From contig CANTWQ010000057.1 of the NCBI GenBank assembly GCA_947853365.1, forward strand, positions 1-20,200: DNA of 20,200 nt, in the 5' to 3' direction. The notes beneath the pieces are model-generated. The model worked only from the letters and a program-made list of their open reading frames with translations. It was not told the origin of the DNA and did not search any database. The position numbers and the translations under genes were made by a program. The DNA comes from an uncultured Bacilli bacterium. Lineage in GTDB: Bacteria > Bacillota_I > Bacilli_A > RF39 > UBA660. Of the stretch, positions 7,553 through 15,333 are shown piece by piece; position 1 is the stretch's first letter, and every line of letters begins with the position of its first letter.

Positions 7553-8425
7553 ATGAAAACAGTAGTGATTGTTGGCCCTACGGGTGTTGGTAAAACGAGG
7601 TTAAGTGTTGCGTTAGCAAAACGTTTCGATGGTGAAATCATAAACGCTGATAGTATGCAAGTGTATCGTGGTTTAAATATTGGAACGGCAAAGATTACAG
7701 AAGAGGAAAAGGAAGGTATGATGCATCATCTTTTCGACATTTGTAATGTCGAAGAAATGTATACCGTATATCATTATCAAAAGGATGCCAGACAAACAAT
7801 CGCGGATATTTCATCACGTGGAAAGACTCCTATCTTTGTTGGAGGAACAGGGTTATATCTAAAGGCGGCTCTTTATGATTACGAATTTCCAGAGGAGGAA
7901 ATACAAGATGATTTTCAGCAATGGACCAATGAAGCATTGTTGCATGAAATTCAAAAAAAAGATCCCGATACTCATATCCATGTGAACAATCGGAAACGTT
8001 TGATTCGTCGTTTGATCCAATTACGAAACGGAAAAACGCATCATCAGCAAAAAGATAGGTTGCTTTATCCGAGCGTTTTTATTGGCTTGACGCTTCCAAG
8101 GGAAATTCTCTATGAGCGGATTAACGCGCGCGTAGATCAAATGTTTCAAGCGGGGTTAGTCGAAGAAGTAAAATCGTTTTATATGCAAGGTATACATAGC
8201 AAGGCTTTACAAACAGGAATCGGTTATAAAGAATTATATGATTATTTTGATGGCAAATGTACTTTGGAAGAGGCCAAGGAAAAGATCAAACAAAACTCTA
8301 GGCATTATGCGAAACGCCAAATGACGTTTTTTCGCCATCAAATGCCAGTAAAGTGGTTTGAAGTCAATTTAGAAAATTTTCAAGAGACGATCCAAGCAGT
8401 AGAGACTTTTATTCAAAATTTATAA
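7553..8425 (+). CDS. miaA: tRNA dimethylallyltransferase (MiaA)
   Basis: Transfers a dimethylallyl group from DMAPP to N6 of A37 in tRNAs reading UNN codons, giving i6A. The 290-aa length is normal. The P-loop GPTGVGKT is at residues 8-15, DSMQVYRGLNIGTAK at about 33-47, and GGTGLYLKAALY at about 100-111. Basic tRNA-binding segments (RKRLIRRLIQ) and the C-terminal HYAKRQMTFFRHQ are also present, as expected of this family. ATG 7553 with TAGGTG upstream is chosen over GTG 7547, which touches the previous stop. It is the last gene of the uvrC operon, followed by a terminator at 8467-8497. mutL and miaA are neighbours in many bacteria, so the linkage is familiar. Confidence 0.97.
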   Translation: MKTVVIVGPTGVGKTRLSVALAKRFDGEIINADSMQVYRGLNIGTAKITEEEKEGMMHHLFDICNVEEMYTVYHYQKDARQTIADISSRGKTPIFVGGTGLYLKAALYDYEFPEEEIQDDFQQWTNEALLHEIQKKDPDTHIHVNNRKRLIRRLIQLRNGKTHHQQKDRLLYPSVFIGLTLPREILYERINARVDQMFQAGLVEEVKSFYMQGIHSKALQTGIGYKELYDYFDGKCTLEEAKEKIKQNSRHYAKRQMTFFRHQMPVKWFEVNLENFQETIQAVETFIQNL

Positions 8426-8466
8426 AACCAAAAGAAAATTTTCCAAAAAGTTCGTATGGTATTTAT

Positions 8467-8497
8467 GAGAGGTTATCATCGTGGTGCCTCTTTTTCT
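8467..8497 (+). terminator. Terminator after miaA
   Basis: AGAGG (8468-8472) pairs with CCTCT (8487-8491), with additional ATC/GGT pairs above and a short loop, followed by TTTTTCTCTT. It marks the end of the uvrC-miaA transcript. Confidence 0.6.
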
Positions 8498-8537
8498 CTT
8501 ACTTTCGTCCATTTCTGTCAATCCTTTGAAAAAGTTC

Positions 8538-8566
8538 ATGTCATTTCTGGCATATTATGGTATAGT
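8538..8566 (+). promoter_or_regulatory. Promoter of the DUF3048 gene
   Basis: The extended -10 TGGTATAGT (8558-8566) is preceded by ATGTCA (8538-8543) 17 bp upstream. The predicted start is near 8573, just before the AAGGAGTG ribosome binding site. Confidence 0.55.
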
Positions 8567-8585
8567 AATGGTAAGGAGTGTTTCT

Positions 8586-9650
8586 ATGCGTAGTAAGGGA
8601 AGGGAAAAAAACTTGAAAAAAAGATCGTTGCTTGCTTTTATCATTATTTTATTGTTATTGGTCGTGGCTTTGGTTGGTACTTATTTTTATTTTCATCCAG
8701 AAGAGAAGGATAAACTTTTGGAACAGATACCGAATATTATTACTCCGACGCCAACGCCGACACCGAAGATTACCATTGTTGATCCGGATAGTCATACGAG
8801 GCCCTATGCGGTTATGATCGATAATAATGTTGGAAATCATAATCATGCGGGATTATTAGATGCATATTTAACTTATGAAATCATTGTTGAGGGTGGTCTC
8901 ACTCGGATCATGGCTATCTTTAAAGATACGGATACCTCCTTGATTGGTCCGGTTCGTAGTTCGAGACATTATTTTTTAGATTATGCACTGGAAAATGAAG
9001 CGATTTATAGTCATTATGGCTGGAGTACGTTTGCCCAAAATGATATCCGTGTGTTAGGAGTGAATAATATTAACGGGATGACCAATGGTGGAAATGCCTT
9101 TTGGCGTGATCGATCGATTGCTTCTCCACATAATGTGTTTACGAGTATGGATCATTTGAAAAAACAAGCAGAATCCCTCGGTTATTCTTTGACGGGAAGT
9201 GGTGATTTACTACTCCATTATTCGGTCGATGATGTAGATTATCATGAGATTGCCGATGCTGTTTCGGCTACGTCGGTGTCGATGTCCTATTCTTATGGAG
9301 AAACGAGAAGTTATACGTATGATGCCACGACGAAAATGTATTTACGTAGTATGAATGGTAGTCCTCATGTCGATAAAGAAACCAAAGAACAATTGAGTTA
9401 TCGTAATGTTATCATTGAACTGGTTTCTAACTACACTTTAGATCGGGAAGGACATCAAGATATTCGAAATATTCGAAGTGGAGATGGGTTCTTGTTGAGT
9501 TCAGGGAAATTGATTCCTATCACTTGGTCGAAAGAAAGTCGTAGTGCCAAAACAAAATATACTTATTCTAACGGGGAAGAAATGGTTGTGAATGATGGGC
9601 GTACCTTTATTCAAATCGTTCCGATCAATCAAAAAGTAACCTATGAATAG
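8586..9650 (+). CDS. Membrane-anchored DUF3048 (YerB-like) protein
   Basis: A 354-aa protein with a basic N-terminus (KGREKNLKKR), one membrane helix at about residues 14-36, then a threonine-proline linker ITPTPTPTP (about 52-60). An extracellular domain follows with the DUF3048 hallmarks RPYAVMIDNN, YEIIVEGGLTRIMAIFKD and IGPVRSSRHYF. YerB of B. subtilis is a lipoprotein of this family. This version lacks a lipobox cysteine and looks like a signal-anchored protein instead. ATG 8586 is taken because AAGGAGTG precedes it; a longer in-frame reading from GTG 8481 would run through the terminator and promoter. The gene appears transcribed singly, between the miaA terminator and the next promoter. 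The molecular function of the family is not known to me. Confidence 0.88.
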   Translation: MRSKGREKNLKKRSLLAFIIILLLLVVALVGTYFYFHPEEKDKLLEQIPNIITPTPTPTPKITIVDPDSHTRPYAVMIDNNVGNHNHAGLLDAYLTYEIIVEGGLTRIMAIFKDTDTSLIGPVRSSRHYFLDYALENEAIYSHYGWSTFAQNDIRVLGVNNINGMTNGGNAFWRDRSIASPHNVFTSMDHLKKQAESLGYSLTGSGDLLLHYSVDDVDYHEIADAVSATSVSMSYSYGETRSYTYDATTKMYLRSMNGSPHVDKETKEQLSYRNVIIELVSNYTLDREGHQDIRNIRSGDGFLLSSGKLIPITWSKESRSAKTKYTYSNGEEMVVNDGRTFIQIVPINQKVTYE

Positions 9651-9653
9651 TGA

Positions 9654-9682
9654 TAGGCAAAACAGGAATTTTGTGTTATAGT
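9654..9682 (+). promoter_or_regulatory. Promoter of the AI-2E-family gene
   Basis: The extended -10 TGTTATAGT (9674-9682) is preceded by TAGGCA (9654-9659) at 17 bp. It lies directly after the stop of the DUF3048 gene. Confidence 0.55.
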
Positions 9683-9716
9683 AACTACATAAACTTTTAG
9701 AGAGGAGTGAGGCGTG

Positions 9717-10874
9717 ATGTTAAAGCCGAAAAAGAACGATACGGTCGATATTCCTAGACTGAATGAAGTGATTAAATTATCGCGTAATATTTTAAAGATT
9801 GTATTTATTTTAATTATTGTTTTACTCATTTATATGGGTACGTCTCTTTTACGTACTTGGAATATTTTGCCGACATTGAAAAGTATTTTAAAAATTCTAT
9901 CGCCGTTATTTATTGGATTGGTGATTGCATGGTTGTTTGATCCACTTGTTACGTGGCTCAATCGTAAAGGCGTTAATCGTATTTTAGGAACAGTTTTTGT
10001 TTTTTTATCTTTTATTGCCGTTCTTGTGTTGTTGGGATTTTTAATTGTTCCATCGTTAACATCTCAAGTCAATGATATTGCTGCATCGATTCCAACATGG
10101 CTCAATGAAATGAAAAATGGAATTGATCGTTTTTTTGCATCTTTATCTAATATGTCTGGGTACGATTTAACATCGACTAAGCTACAAATTTTTGAAGCGA
10201 TGAATCAATGGGGCATGGGAATTGCCAACAACTTGCCGGATTTTAGTATGAATATTTTATCTTCTTTGATTTCGGGAGGTGTCAATATTGTTTTTGGGTT
10301 TATCATTGGTTTTTATATGTTGTTTGATTTTCACAATGTGCGCAAACACTTATTGACATTGCTTCCTAAAAAATACCATAAAGATGCGATTAACTTTACG
10401 GATCGTTTGAATAAAATTTTACGTAGTTTCGTACAGGGCACTTTAACCATTGCTGGAATTCTTTTTGTTTTTCAATCGGTTGGTCTTACGATTGCAGGTC
10501 TAAAGGCTCCACTTTTCTTCGGCTTGTTCTGTGCTATTACTAATATTATTCCTTATATTGGACCGTGGATTGGTGGCATTCCGGTGGTGTTGATCGGTTT
10601 TTCGATGGATCCTATGACGGGTATTTTATCACTTGTTTCGGTTTTGGTGGCTCAAACATTAGAAAGTTATTTCTTACAACCGATTGTCATGGGAAAAACG
10701 ATGAAATTACATCCGGTTACGATTATGATTGGCCTCTTGCTCTTTGGTCATTATTTTGGTATAATAGGAATGATTCTTGCAACACCAGTGATTTCAACAG
10801 CTAAACTTATTTTCCAATTTCTCGATGAGAAATTTGGATTCATGGATCGTATTACGACCCATGAGGTATCTTAA
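9717..10874 (+). CDS. AI-2E family transporter (PF01594-like)
   Basis: A 385-aa polytopic membrane protein. Hydrophobic segments lie near residues 25-45, 58-80, 87-112, 180-205, 240-265, 268-300 and 305-365. The signature NIIPYIGPWIGGIPVVLIG (about residues 281-299) and the closing GMILATPVIS fit the AI-2E/YdiK/PerM permease family. Members include transporters with varied or unproven substrates (autoinducer-2 export, Na+/H+ antiport in some Bacillota), so the substrate is open. The start is ambiguous between GTG 9714 and ATG 9717; AGAGGAG (9701-9707) allows both, and I take the ATG. It sits upstream of the alaS T-box leader with no visible terminator between. Transcripts may run on into the leader. 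Confidence 0.92.
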   Translation: MLKPKKNDTVDIPRLNEVIKLSRNILKIVFILIIVLLIYMGTSLLRTWNILPTLKSILKILSPLFIGLVIAWLFDPLVTWLNRKGVNRILGTVFVFLSFIAVLVLLGFLIVPSLTSQVNDIAASIPTWLNEMKNGIDRFFASLSNMSGYDLTSTKLQIFEAMNQWGMGIANNLPDFSMNILSSLISGGVNIVFGFIIGFYMLFDFHNVRKHLLTLLPKKYHKDAINFTDRLNKILRSFVQGTLTIAGILFVFQSVGLTIAGLKAPLFFGLFCAITNIIPYIGPWIGGIPVVLIGFSMDPMTGILSLVSVLVAQTLESYFLQPIVMGKTMKLHPVTIMIGLLLFGHYFGIIGMILATPVISTAKLIFQFLDEKFGFMDRITTHEVS

Positions 10875-10881
10875 AAACGTT

Positions 10882-11067
10882 TCGAAGAAGAAGAGTAATA
10901 AAGAACCTTCGCGGAAAAAGAGAATATAGAATGGGTGAAATCTATATCGGAAGACTTTATGAAGCTACTTTGGAGTGATTATTCCGGGTTAAGCCGTTAT
11001 ACGAAATTAAGATCTAATTTAGGATGGTACCGTGCTTTTATGCACTCCTATGTTAGGTCTTTTCTTT
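10882..11067 (+). promoter_or_regulatory. T-box riboswitch, alanine-specific
   Basis: A tRNA-sensing leader. The T-box core AGGATGGTACCGTG is at 11021-11034, where TGGT would pair with an ACCA end and a discriminator A, as expected for tRNA-Ala. Stem I features are AGAGA (AG bulge) near 10919-10923, GGTGAAA (10934-10940) in a distal loop closed by ATATAGA/TCTATAT, and a specifier region GAAGCTAC. There GCT (10964-10966) is an alanine codon, followed by the typical TTTGGAGTG. The terminator pairs AAGATCTAATTTAGG (11009-11023) with CCTATGTTAGGTCTT (11047-11061), then a T-rich run to 11067. The T-box core would be sequestered differently in the antiterminator. Uncharged tRNA-Ala should raise expression of the genes below. 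Confidence 0.93.
11009..11067 (+). terminator. T-box conditional terminator
   Basis: A 15-position stem (11009-11023 with 11047-11061), broken by one T-T mismatch and two G-U pairs, holds an inner GTGC/GCAC hairpin. The run TCTTTTCTTT follows. Formation of the antiterminator around the T-box core at 11021-11034 would prevent it. Confidence 0.85.
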
Positions 11068-11079
11068 GGAGGAAAAGAT

Positions 11080-11652
11080 ATGTTGAAAATATTTATGATT
11101 AGTGGCAAAGCACGTCATGGGAAAGATACCGCGGGGTCTTTCCTTCGGACTTATTATGAAAATAGAGGCTATAAATGTTGTACGATGCATTTATCGACAC
11201 CCTTAAAAGAATATGCCGAACATTATTTTGGATGGGATCCTAAAACCGAAGAAAAACCACGGGAACTGTTACAGAAATTAGGACAAGAAATTATTCGCGA
11301 AGATTTGCAGAAGCCTTATTTTTTGATCAATCGTTTGACGGAGGATATTGAAATTTTATCGCATTTCTTTCAAGTTTTCTTGGTTACAGATGTACGTCTA
11401 CCACTAGAGATTGATACGATAAAGAAACGATTTTCTGATGTGGTCAGCATTCATATCGTTCGACCTAACTTTGAAACGAAGGAATTAACCGAAGAAGAAA
11501 ATCAGCATGTGACGGAACATGCCTTAGAAAGTTATACAGGTTTTGATTACCAAATCACGAATCTTACTTTAGAAAAACTAGATAAAGATATGGAAAGTAT
11601 TATTAGAAAAGAGGAGAGTAAAAATGAGAACAATGACATCAACCGAAATTAG
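11080..11652 (+). CDS. Deoxynucleoside monophosphate kinase-like P-loop protein
   Basis: A 190-aa soluble P-loop protein. The Walker A is GKARHGKDT (about residues 9-17), the GKxxxGKDT form seen in phage T4 gp1-like dNMP kinases and dephospho-CoA kinase relatives. Further matches in the expected order are HLSTPLKE, RELLQKLGQEIIRE, VTDVRLPLEIDTIKK (like the family's 'SDVRFPNE' segment), and HVTEHALE-x-FDYQITN near the end. A nucleoside monophosphate phosphotransferase role is inferred; substrate cannot be read. ATG 11080 with TTGGAGGA at 11066-11073 is the start; an upstream in-frame ATG lies in the T-box terminator. It is the first gene under the alanine T-box. Its last 29 bases overlap alaS in another frame, suggesting translational coupling. 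Confidence 0.65.
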   Translation: MLKIFMISGKARHGKDTAGSFLRTYYENRGYKCCTMHLSTPLKEYAEHYFGWDPKTEEKPRELLQKLGQEIIREDLQKPYFLINRLTEDIEILSHFFQVFLVTDVRLPLEIDTIKKRFSDVVSIHIVRPNFETKELTEEENQHVTEHALESYTGFDYQITNLTLEKLDKDMESIIRKEESKNENNDINRN

Positions 11653-14308
11653 AAATATGTGGTATGACTTTTTTACCAAGAAAGGACATTATCGGATGCA
11701 AAGTGCGCCTTTGATTCCCAAGGATGATGATTCCTTGCTTTGGATCAATGCAGGAGTTACACCACTAAAAAAATATTTTGATGGGACCATTGTTCCGCCG
11801 GAGAAACGAATTGTCAATATTCAAAAGTGTATTCGTACCAACGATATTGAAAATGTTGGGAAGACGGCGCGTCATCAAACGTTCTTTGAAATGATGGGTA
11901 ATTTTTCGATTGGGGATTATTTTAAAAAAGAAGCGATTGCTTTTGCTTATGAATTGTTGACCAGTGACGAATATTTTGCGATTCCTCTAGAAAAATTATA
12001 TGTTACGGTTTATACCCATGATCAAGAAGCTTATGATGAATGGGTAAAGCAAGGGTTTATGGAAGATCATATTATTAAACTCGATGGTAACTTCTGGGAA
12101 ATCGGAGAAGGACCTTGTGGACCAGATAGTGAAATTTTCTATGATCGCGGTAGTAAATATGATGTTACTGGGGATGCGTTAGAGAAGTTGAAACAGGATG
12201 TGGATCAAGATCGTTATGTTGAAATTTGGAATAACGTATTTAGTCAATTCAATGCTAAGGCAGGCCAAAAGCGAGAAGAATATCAAGAACTTCCACATAA
12301 AAATATCGATACTGGTGCGGGATTAGAACGTTGGGCTTGTATTTTTCAAGATGTCGATTCTAATTTTGATACGGATTTGTTTGTACCAATTATTCGTCAT
12401 ATTGAGGATATCAGTGGTATGATGTATAGTGGTGAGATGGCTTTTAAGGTTATTGCGGATCACATTCGGGCAATTACGATGGCTTTATCTGATGGCGCAA
12501 CTTTTGGCAATGTGGGTCGTGGTTATGTTTTAAGACGTTTACTTAGAAGAAGTGTGCGTTATGGTAAGAAAATTGGTATCACAGAACCTTTTATGTATGA
12601 GTTGGTCGAAACAGTTGTCATGACGATGAAGGACTCTTATCCTGAATTGTTAGAAACCCAAGGGAATGTAAAAGTCCTGATTTTGCAAGAGGAAGAATTA
12701 TTCCATAACACTTTGTCCGCTGGGGAAAAAAGACTTTATGAATGGATGGAAAAAAGTCAGGATCATACGATTTCGGGAAAAGATGCGTTTAAACTTTATG
12801 ATACCTATGGATTTCCTTTTGAATTAACGTTAGAATATCTGGAAGAAAAAGGCTTTACGACGTCGAAGGAAGAATTCGATCAATGTATGGAAGAACAGAA
12901 ACAACAGGCCAAAAGAAATCGCAAACAGAGTCAGTCGATGTCTAGTCAAAATGAAGCGTTATTGAATTTAGATACACCGTTTACGTTTCTCTATCAAACC
13001 TATAAAAACAAAGCTCATGTGGTATGTTTGTTTGAAGGGGAAGAGGTGCGAAAGTCTTTAAATAAAGAAGGTTACGTGATTGTTGATGAGAGCTGTTTTT
13101 ATGCTACTAGTGGGGGACAAGTGGCGGATACAGGAATGATTGTTGGTAAAAACTTTAAAGCTCGTGTTTTGGAGGTCAGTAAGGCTCCACATGGACAACA
13201 TATTCATAAAGTCAAAGTGTTAGACGGTCGTATTACAGTTGGCGATGAAGTCGAAATGGTGATCGATTTGGAACGTCGTAAGCAAATCGAAGTCAATCAT
13301 TCAACGGTACATTTATTACAATATGCTCTCCAACAAGTGATTTCTGATTCGATTCGGCAGGCGGGTAGTTATGTCGATGCTGATCGGCTCCGCTTCGATT
13401 TTCTCTATCACGGTAAAATTAACGATGAAGAAATTGTCGAAGTAGAAAATCAAGTCAATGATACGGTTCAAGGGCAATTTGAAACGAGAACTGTTTTGAT
13501 GCCATTACAGGAAGCAATCAAAAGTGGTGCGATGGCTTTGTTTGAAGATAAGTATGGCGATGAGGTACGCGTTGTCGAGATTGCTGATTCTAGGGAACTT
13601 TGTGGGGGAACGCATGTGAAAAACACCAGAGAAATCAAGCGTTTTGCCATTACCAATTTTGAAAGCAAGGGAAGCGATGTCTATCGTATCGAAGGTGTGA
13701 CGAACCAAAAAATTGAAAGTGCTTTGTTTGATGAGATCAAACCATATAATGATGAGATGATCAAGTTGTTAATGAAAGCTAAAAATATTGTCAATCAAGC
13801 CAAAAAACAAGGACTTTCTCTTTCGTTTGATGTTGAAATCAACAATGATGCACCGATTTCTTATAAAGATATTCTCTACAATCGTAATGAACTTTCTTAT
13901 ATTCAAACAGAAGTGAAAAACTTAGAAAAAACATACGATGAAATGACAAGTCAGCAAGCTTTGACGCATTTGGAGGACTATCAAAAAGAAATTGAGACGA
14001 TTGGGGATAAACAAGTTTTGATTCATCGTTTCCAAAAACAAGATGTCAAAGTTTTGAAAGATATGATGGATGCTTTGTTAAATCAAATGCATAATGGCTT
14101 TATTTTCTTTACGAATGAACAAGATGGAAAAGTCACATTCTTAATTCGTAATCATTTAGCGGATGTCGATGCGGGTGAAGTGATGCAAAAAATTACTGCC
14201 CTTGGCGGAGGTAACGGTGGGGGAAGTAAAACCTTTGCCCAAGGTGGTGTGAAACAAAGTTCAGCGATTGATGCGGCCATTCTTTATATCAAAGAGATGA
14301 TGGCGTAG
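11624..14308 (+). CDS. alaS: Alanyl-tRNA synthetase
   Basis: Charges tRNA-Ala with alanine. At 894 aa it has full bacterial length. The N-terminal class II catalytic domain has WINAGVTPLKKYFDG, IVNIQKCIRTNDIENVGKTARHQTFFEMMGNFSIGDYFK and the glycine-rich VGRGYVLRRLLRR. The editing domain carries the zinc ligands H559, H563 (HSTVH, commonly HTATH), C660 and H664 (CGGTH). The C-terminal DHHA1-type segment ends with ALGGGNGGGSKTFAQGG. ATG 11624 is supported by GAGGAG at 11611-11616; a second ATG at 11633 is less well spaced. It is controlled by the alanine T-box and overlaps the upstream gene by 29 bp. holA follows after 7 bp. Confidence 0.98.
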   Translation: MRTMTSTEIRNMWYDFFTKKGHYRMQSAPLIPKDDDSLLWINAGVTPLKKYFDGTIVPPEKRIVNIQKCIRTNDIENVGKTARHQTFFEMMGNFSIGDYFKKEAIAFAYELLTSDEYFAIPLEKLYVTVYTHDQEAYDEWVKQGFMEDHIIKLDGNFWEIGEGPCGPDSEIFYDRGSKYDVTGDALEKLKQDVDQDRYVEIWNNVFSQFNAKAGQKREEYQELPHKNIDTGAGLERWACIFQDVDSNFDTDLFVPIIRHIEDISGMMYSGEMAFKVIADHIRAITMALSDGATFGNVGRGYVLRRLLRRSVRYGKKIGITEPFMYELVETVVMTMKDSYPELLETQGNVKVLILQEEELFHNTLSAGEKRLYEWMEKSQDHTISGKDAFKLYDTYGFPFELTLEYLEEKGFTTSKEEFDQCMEEQKQQAKRNRKQSQSMSSQNEALLNLDTPFTFLYQTYKNKAHVVCLFEGEEVRKSLNKEGYVIVDESCFYATSGGQVADTGMIVGKNFKARVLEVSKAPHGQHIHKVKVLDGRITVGDEVEMVIDLERRKQIEVNHSTVHLLQYALQQVISDSIRQAGSYVDADRLRFDFLYHGKINDEEIVEVENQVNDTVQGQFETRTVLMPLQEAIKSGAMALFEDKYGDEVRVVEIADSRELCGGTHVKNTREIKRFAITNFESKGSDVYRIEGVTNQKIESALFDEIKPYNDEMIKLLMKAKNIVNQAKKQGLSLSFDVEINNDAPISYKDILYNRNELSYIQTEVKNLEKTYDEMTSQQALTHLEDYQKEIETIGDKQVLIHRFQKQDVKVLKDMMDALLNQMHNGFIFFTNEQDGKVTFLIRNHLADVDAGEVMQKITALGGGNGGGSKTFAQGGVKQSSAIDAAILYIKEMMA

Positions 14309-14315
14309 GTGGTTT

Positions 14316-15242
14316 ATGAAAACAGTCTATTTATTAGAAAGTGATGACCCTTTCGTTATTGATGAAAATAGAGAAAAACTAGAACAAACCATGAAAGAAC
14401 ATGAAGTGGTATCTTATGATTGCAATGAAACACCGATGGAACGGATTTTGGAGGATTTAGATACTTATAATTTCTTTTCTCCCCATAAATTGATTATTGC
14501 CAAACATTTCGAAACTTTTTTGGGTAGTAATACACCATCCGGGGATCAGATGAAAGCATTCGAGCATTATCTCGATCATCCCAATCCAGAAAATATTTTA
14601 TTGCTCGTTGCGACATCTCTAGATGAGCGAAAAAAAACAGTCAAAAAGATCAAACAGGTTGCGATGGTGTTAGATTCTGATATTTCGATTTTTTCTTGGA
14701 TCAAACAGCATTTAGAAGGTTATCGAATGCAAGATGATGTCATTTCTTATTTCATACAATATTGTTTGGAGCAAAAAGAAAAAATAAAAACTGAATTAGA
14801 AAAACTAAAATTATATTGTCAAGAAAAAAAGGAAATTACCAAAGAGGATATCGATCAAGTGGTCATGCGTAGTATCGATGATAATGTGTTTCACTTGATC
14901 GATTGTCTGTTACAAAAAAAGAAGGAAGAAGCTTATACTATTTATCAAGAAATGATTCTTCATAACGAAGAACCATTAAAGATTTTAGTGTTGTTGGCTA
15001 GCCAATTCCGATTGTTTTTACAAGTGAAGATTTTAGTGGAAGAAAACAAGTCTGAAGCAGAGATTGCAAAAGATCTACAAGTACACCCTTATCGGGTCAA
15101 GCTAGCACGGGAAAAATGTGTTCGTTATCCCAAGGAACGACTGGTAGAATATTTATATCGCTTGGCCGAATTAGATTATCAGATGAAGAATGGAACGACT
15201 TATCAAGATGTCGGATTAGAAATGTTTATGATGAATCTATAA
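14316..15242 (+). CDS. holA: DNA polymerase III subunit delta (HolA)
   Basis: The clamp-loader subunit that opens the beta sliding clamp. At 308 aa it is slightly shorter than the usual 330-345. The N-terminal half holds the typical DTYNFFSPHKLIIAKHFETFL segment (about residues 50-70) and LLLVATSLDERKKTVKKIKQ. The C-terminal half has ITKEDIDQVVMRSIDDNVFHLIDCLLQKKKEEAYTIYQEM, then EPLKILVLLASQFRLFLQVKIL and LAELDYQMKNGTTY, which are the diagnostic delta-subunit patterns. No functional Walker motif is expected in this subunit. TAGGTGG overlaps the alaS stop and precedes ATG 14316. It appears to be the last gene of the T-box operon, so alanine starvation may also affect its level. Confidence 0.93.
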   Translation: MKTVYLLESDDPFVIDENREKLEQTMKEHEVVSYDCNETPMERILEDLDTYNFFSPHKLIIAKHFETFLGSNTPSGDQMKAFEHYLDHPNPENILLLVATSLDERKKTVKKIKQVAMVLDSDISIFSWIKQHLEGYRMQDDVISYFIQYCLEQKEKIKTELEKLKLYCQEKKEITKEDIDQVVMRSIDDNVFHLIDCLLQKKKEEAYTIYQEMILHNEEPLKILVLLASQFRLFLQVKILVEENKSEAEIAKDLQVHPYRVKLAREKCVRYPKERLVEYLYRLAELDYQMKNGTTYQDVGLEMFMMNL

Positions 15243-15251
15243 TGGATTCAT
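15231..15251 (+). terminator. Weak hairpin at the end of holA
   Basis: ATGAATC (15231-15237) and GATTCAT (15245-15251) form a 7-bp AT-rich stem with a 7-nt loop spanning the stop codon. Only a loose T-rich tract (CTTTCATTCTTT) follows. It could end the T-box operon inefficiently. Confidence 0.3.
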
Positions 15252-15308
15252 CTTTCATTCTTTGGCGAAATTTGTATTTTCTTTTTTCTTTTTTCCGATC
15301 TTTGGTTA

Positions 15309-15317
15309 TGATATGAT
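15309..15317 (+). promoter_or_regulatory. Extended -10 promoter for mtaB
   Basis: TGATATGAT is an extended -10 in a pyrimidine-rich stretch, just ahead of AAAGGAGGA. No clear -35 is seen. The leader would be very short. Confidence 0.5.
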
Positions 15318-15333
15318 AAAAAAGGAGGACATT

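Noticed and set aside
8752..8768. Short CCGACG/CCAACG/CCGACA repeat
   Set aside because: It is only the codons of a threonine-proline linker in the DUF3048 protein, not a functional DNA repeat.
15116..15316. Frame covering the end of holA and the mtaB promoter region
   Set aside because: It is a shadow of holA in another frame. It runs through the weak hairpin and the promoter and has no start signal of its own.
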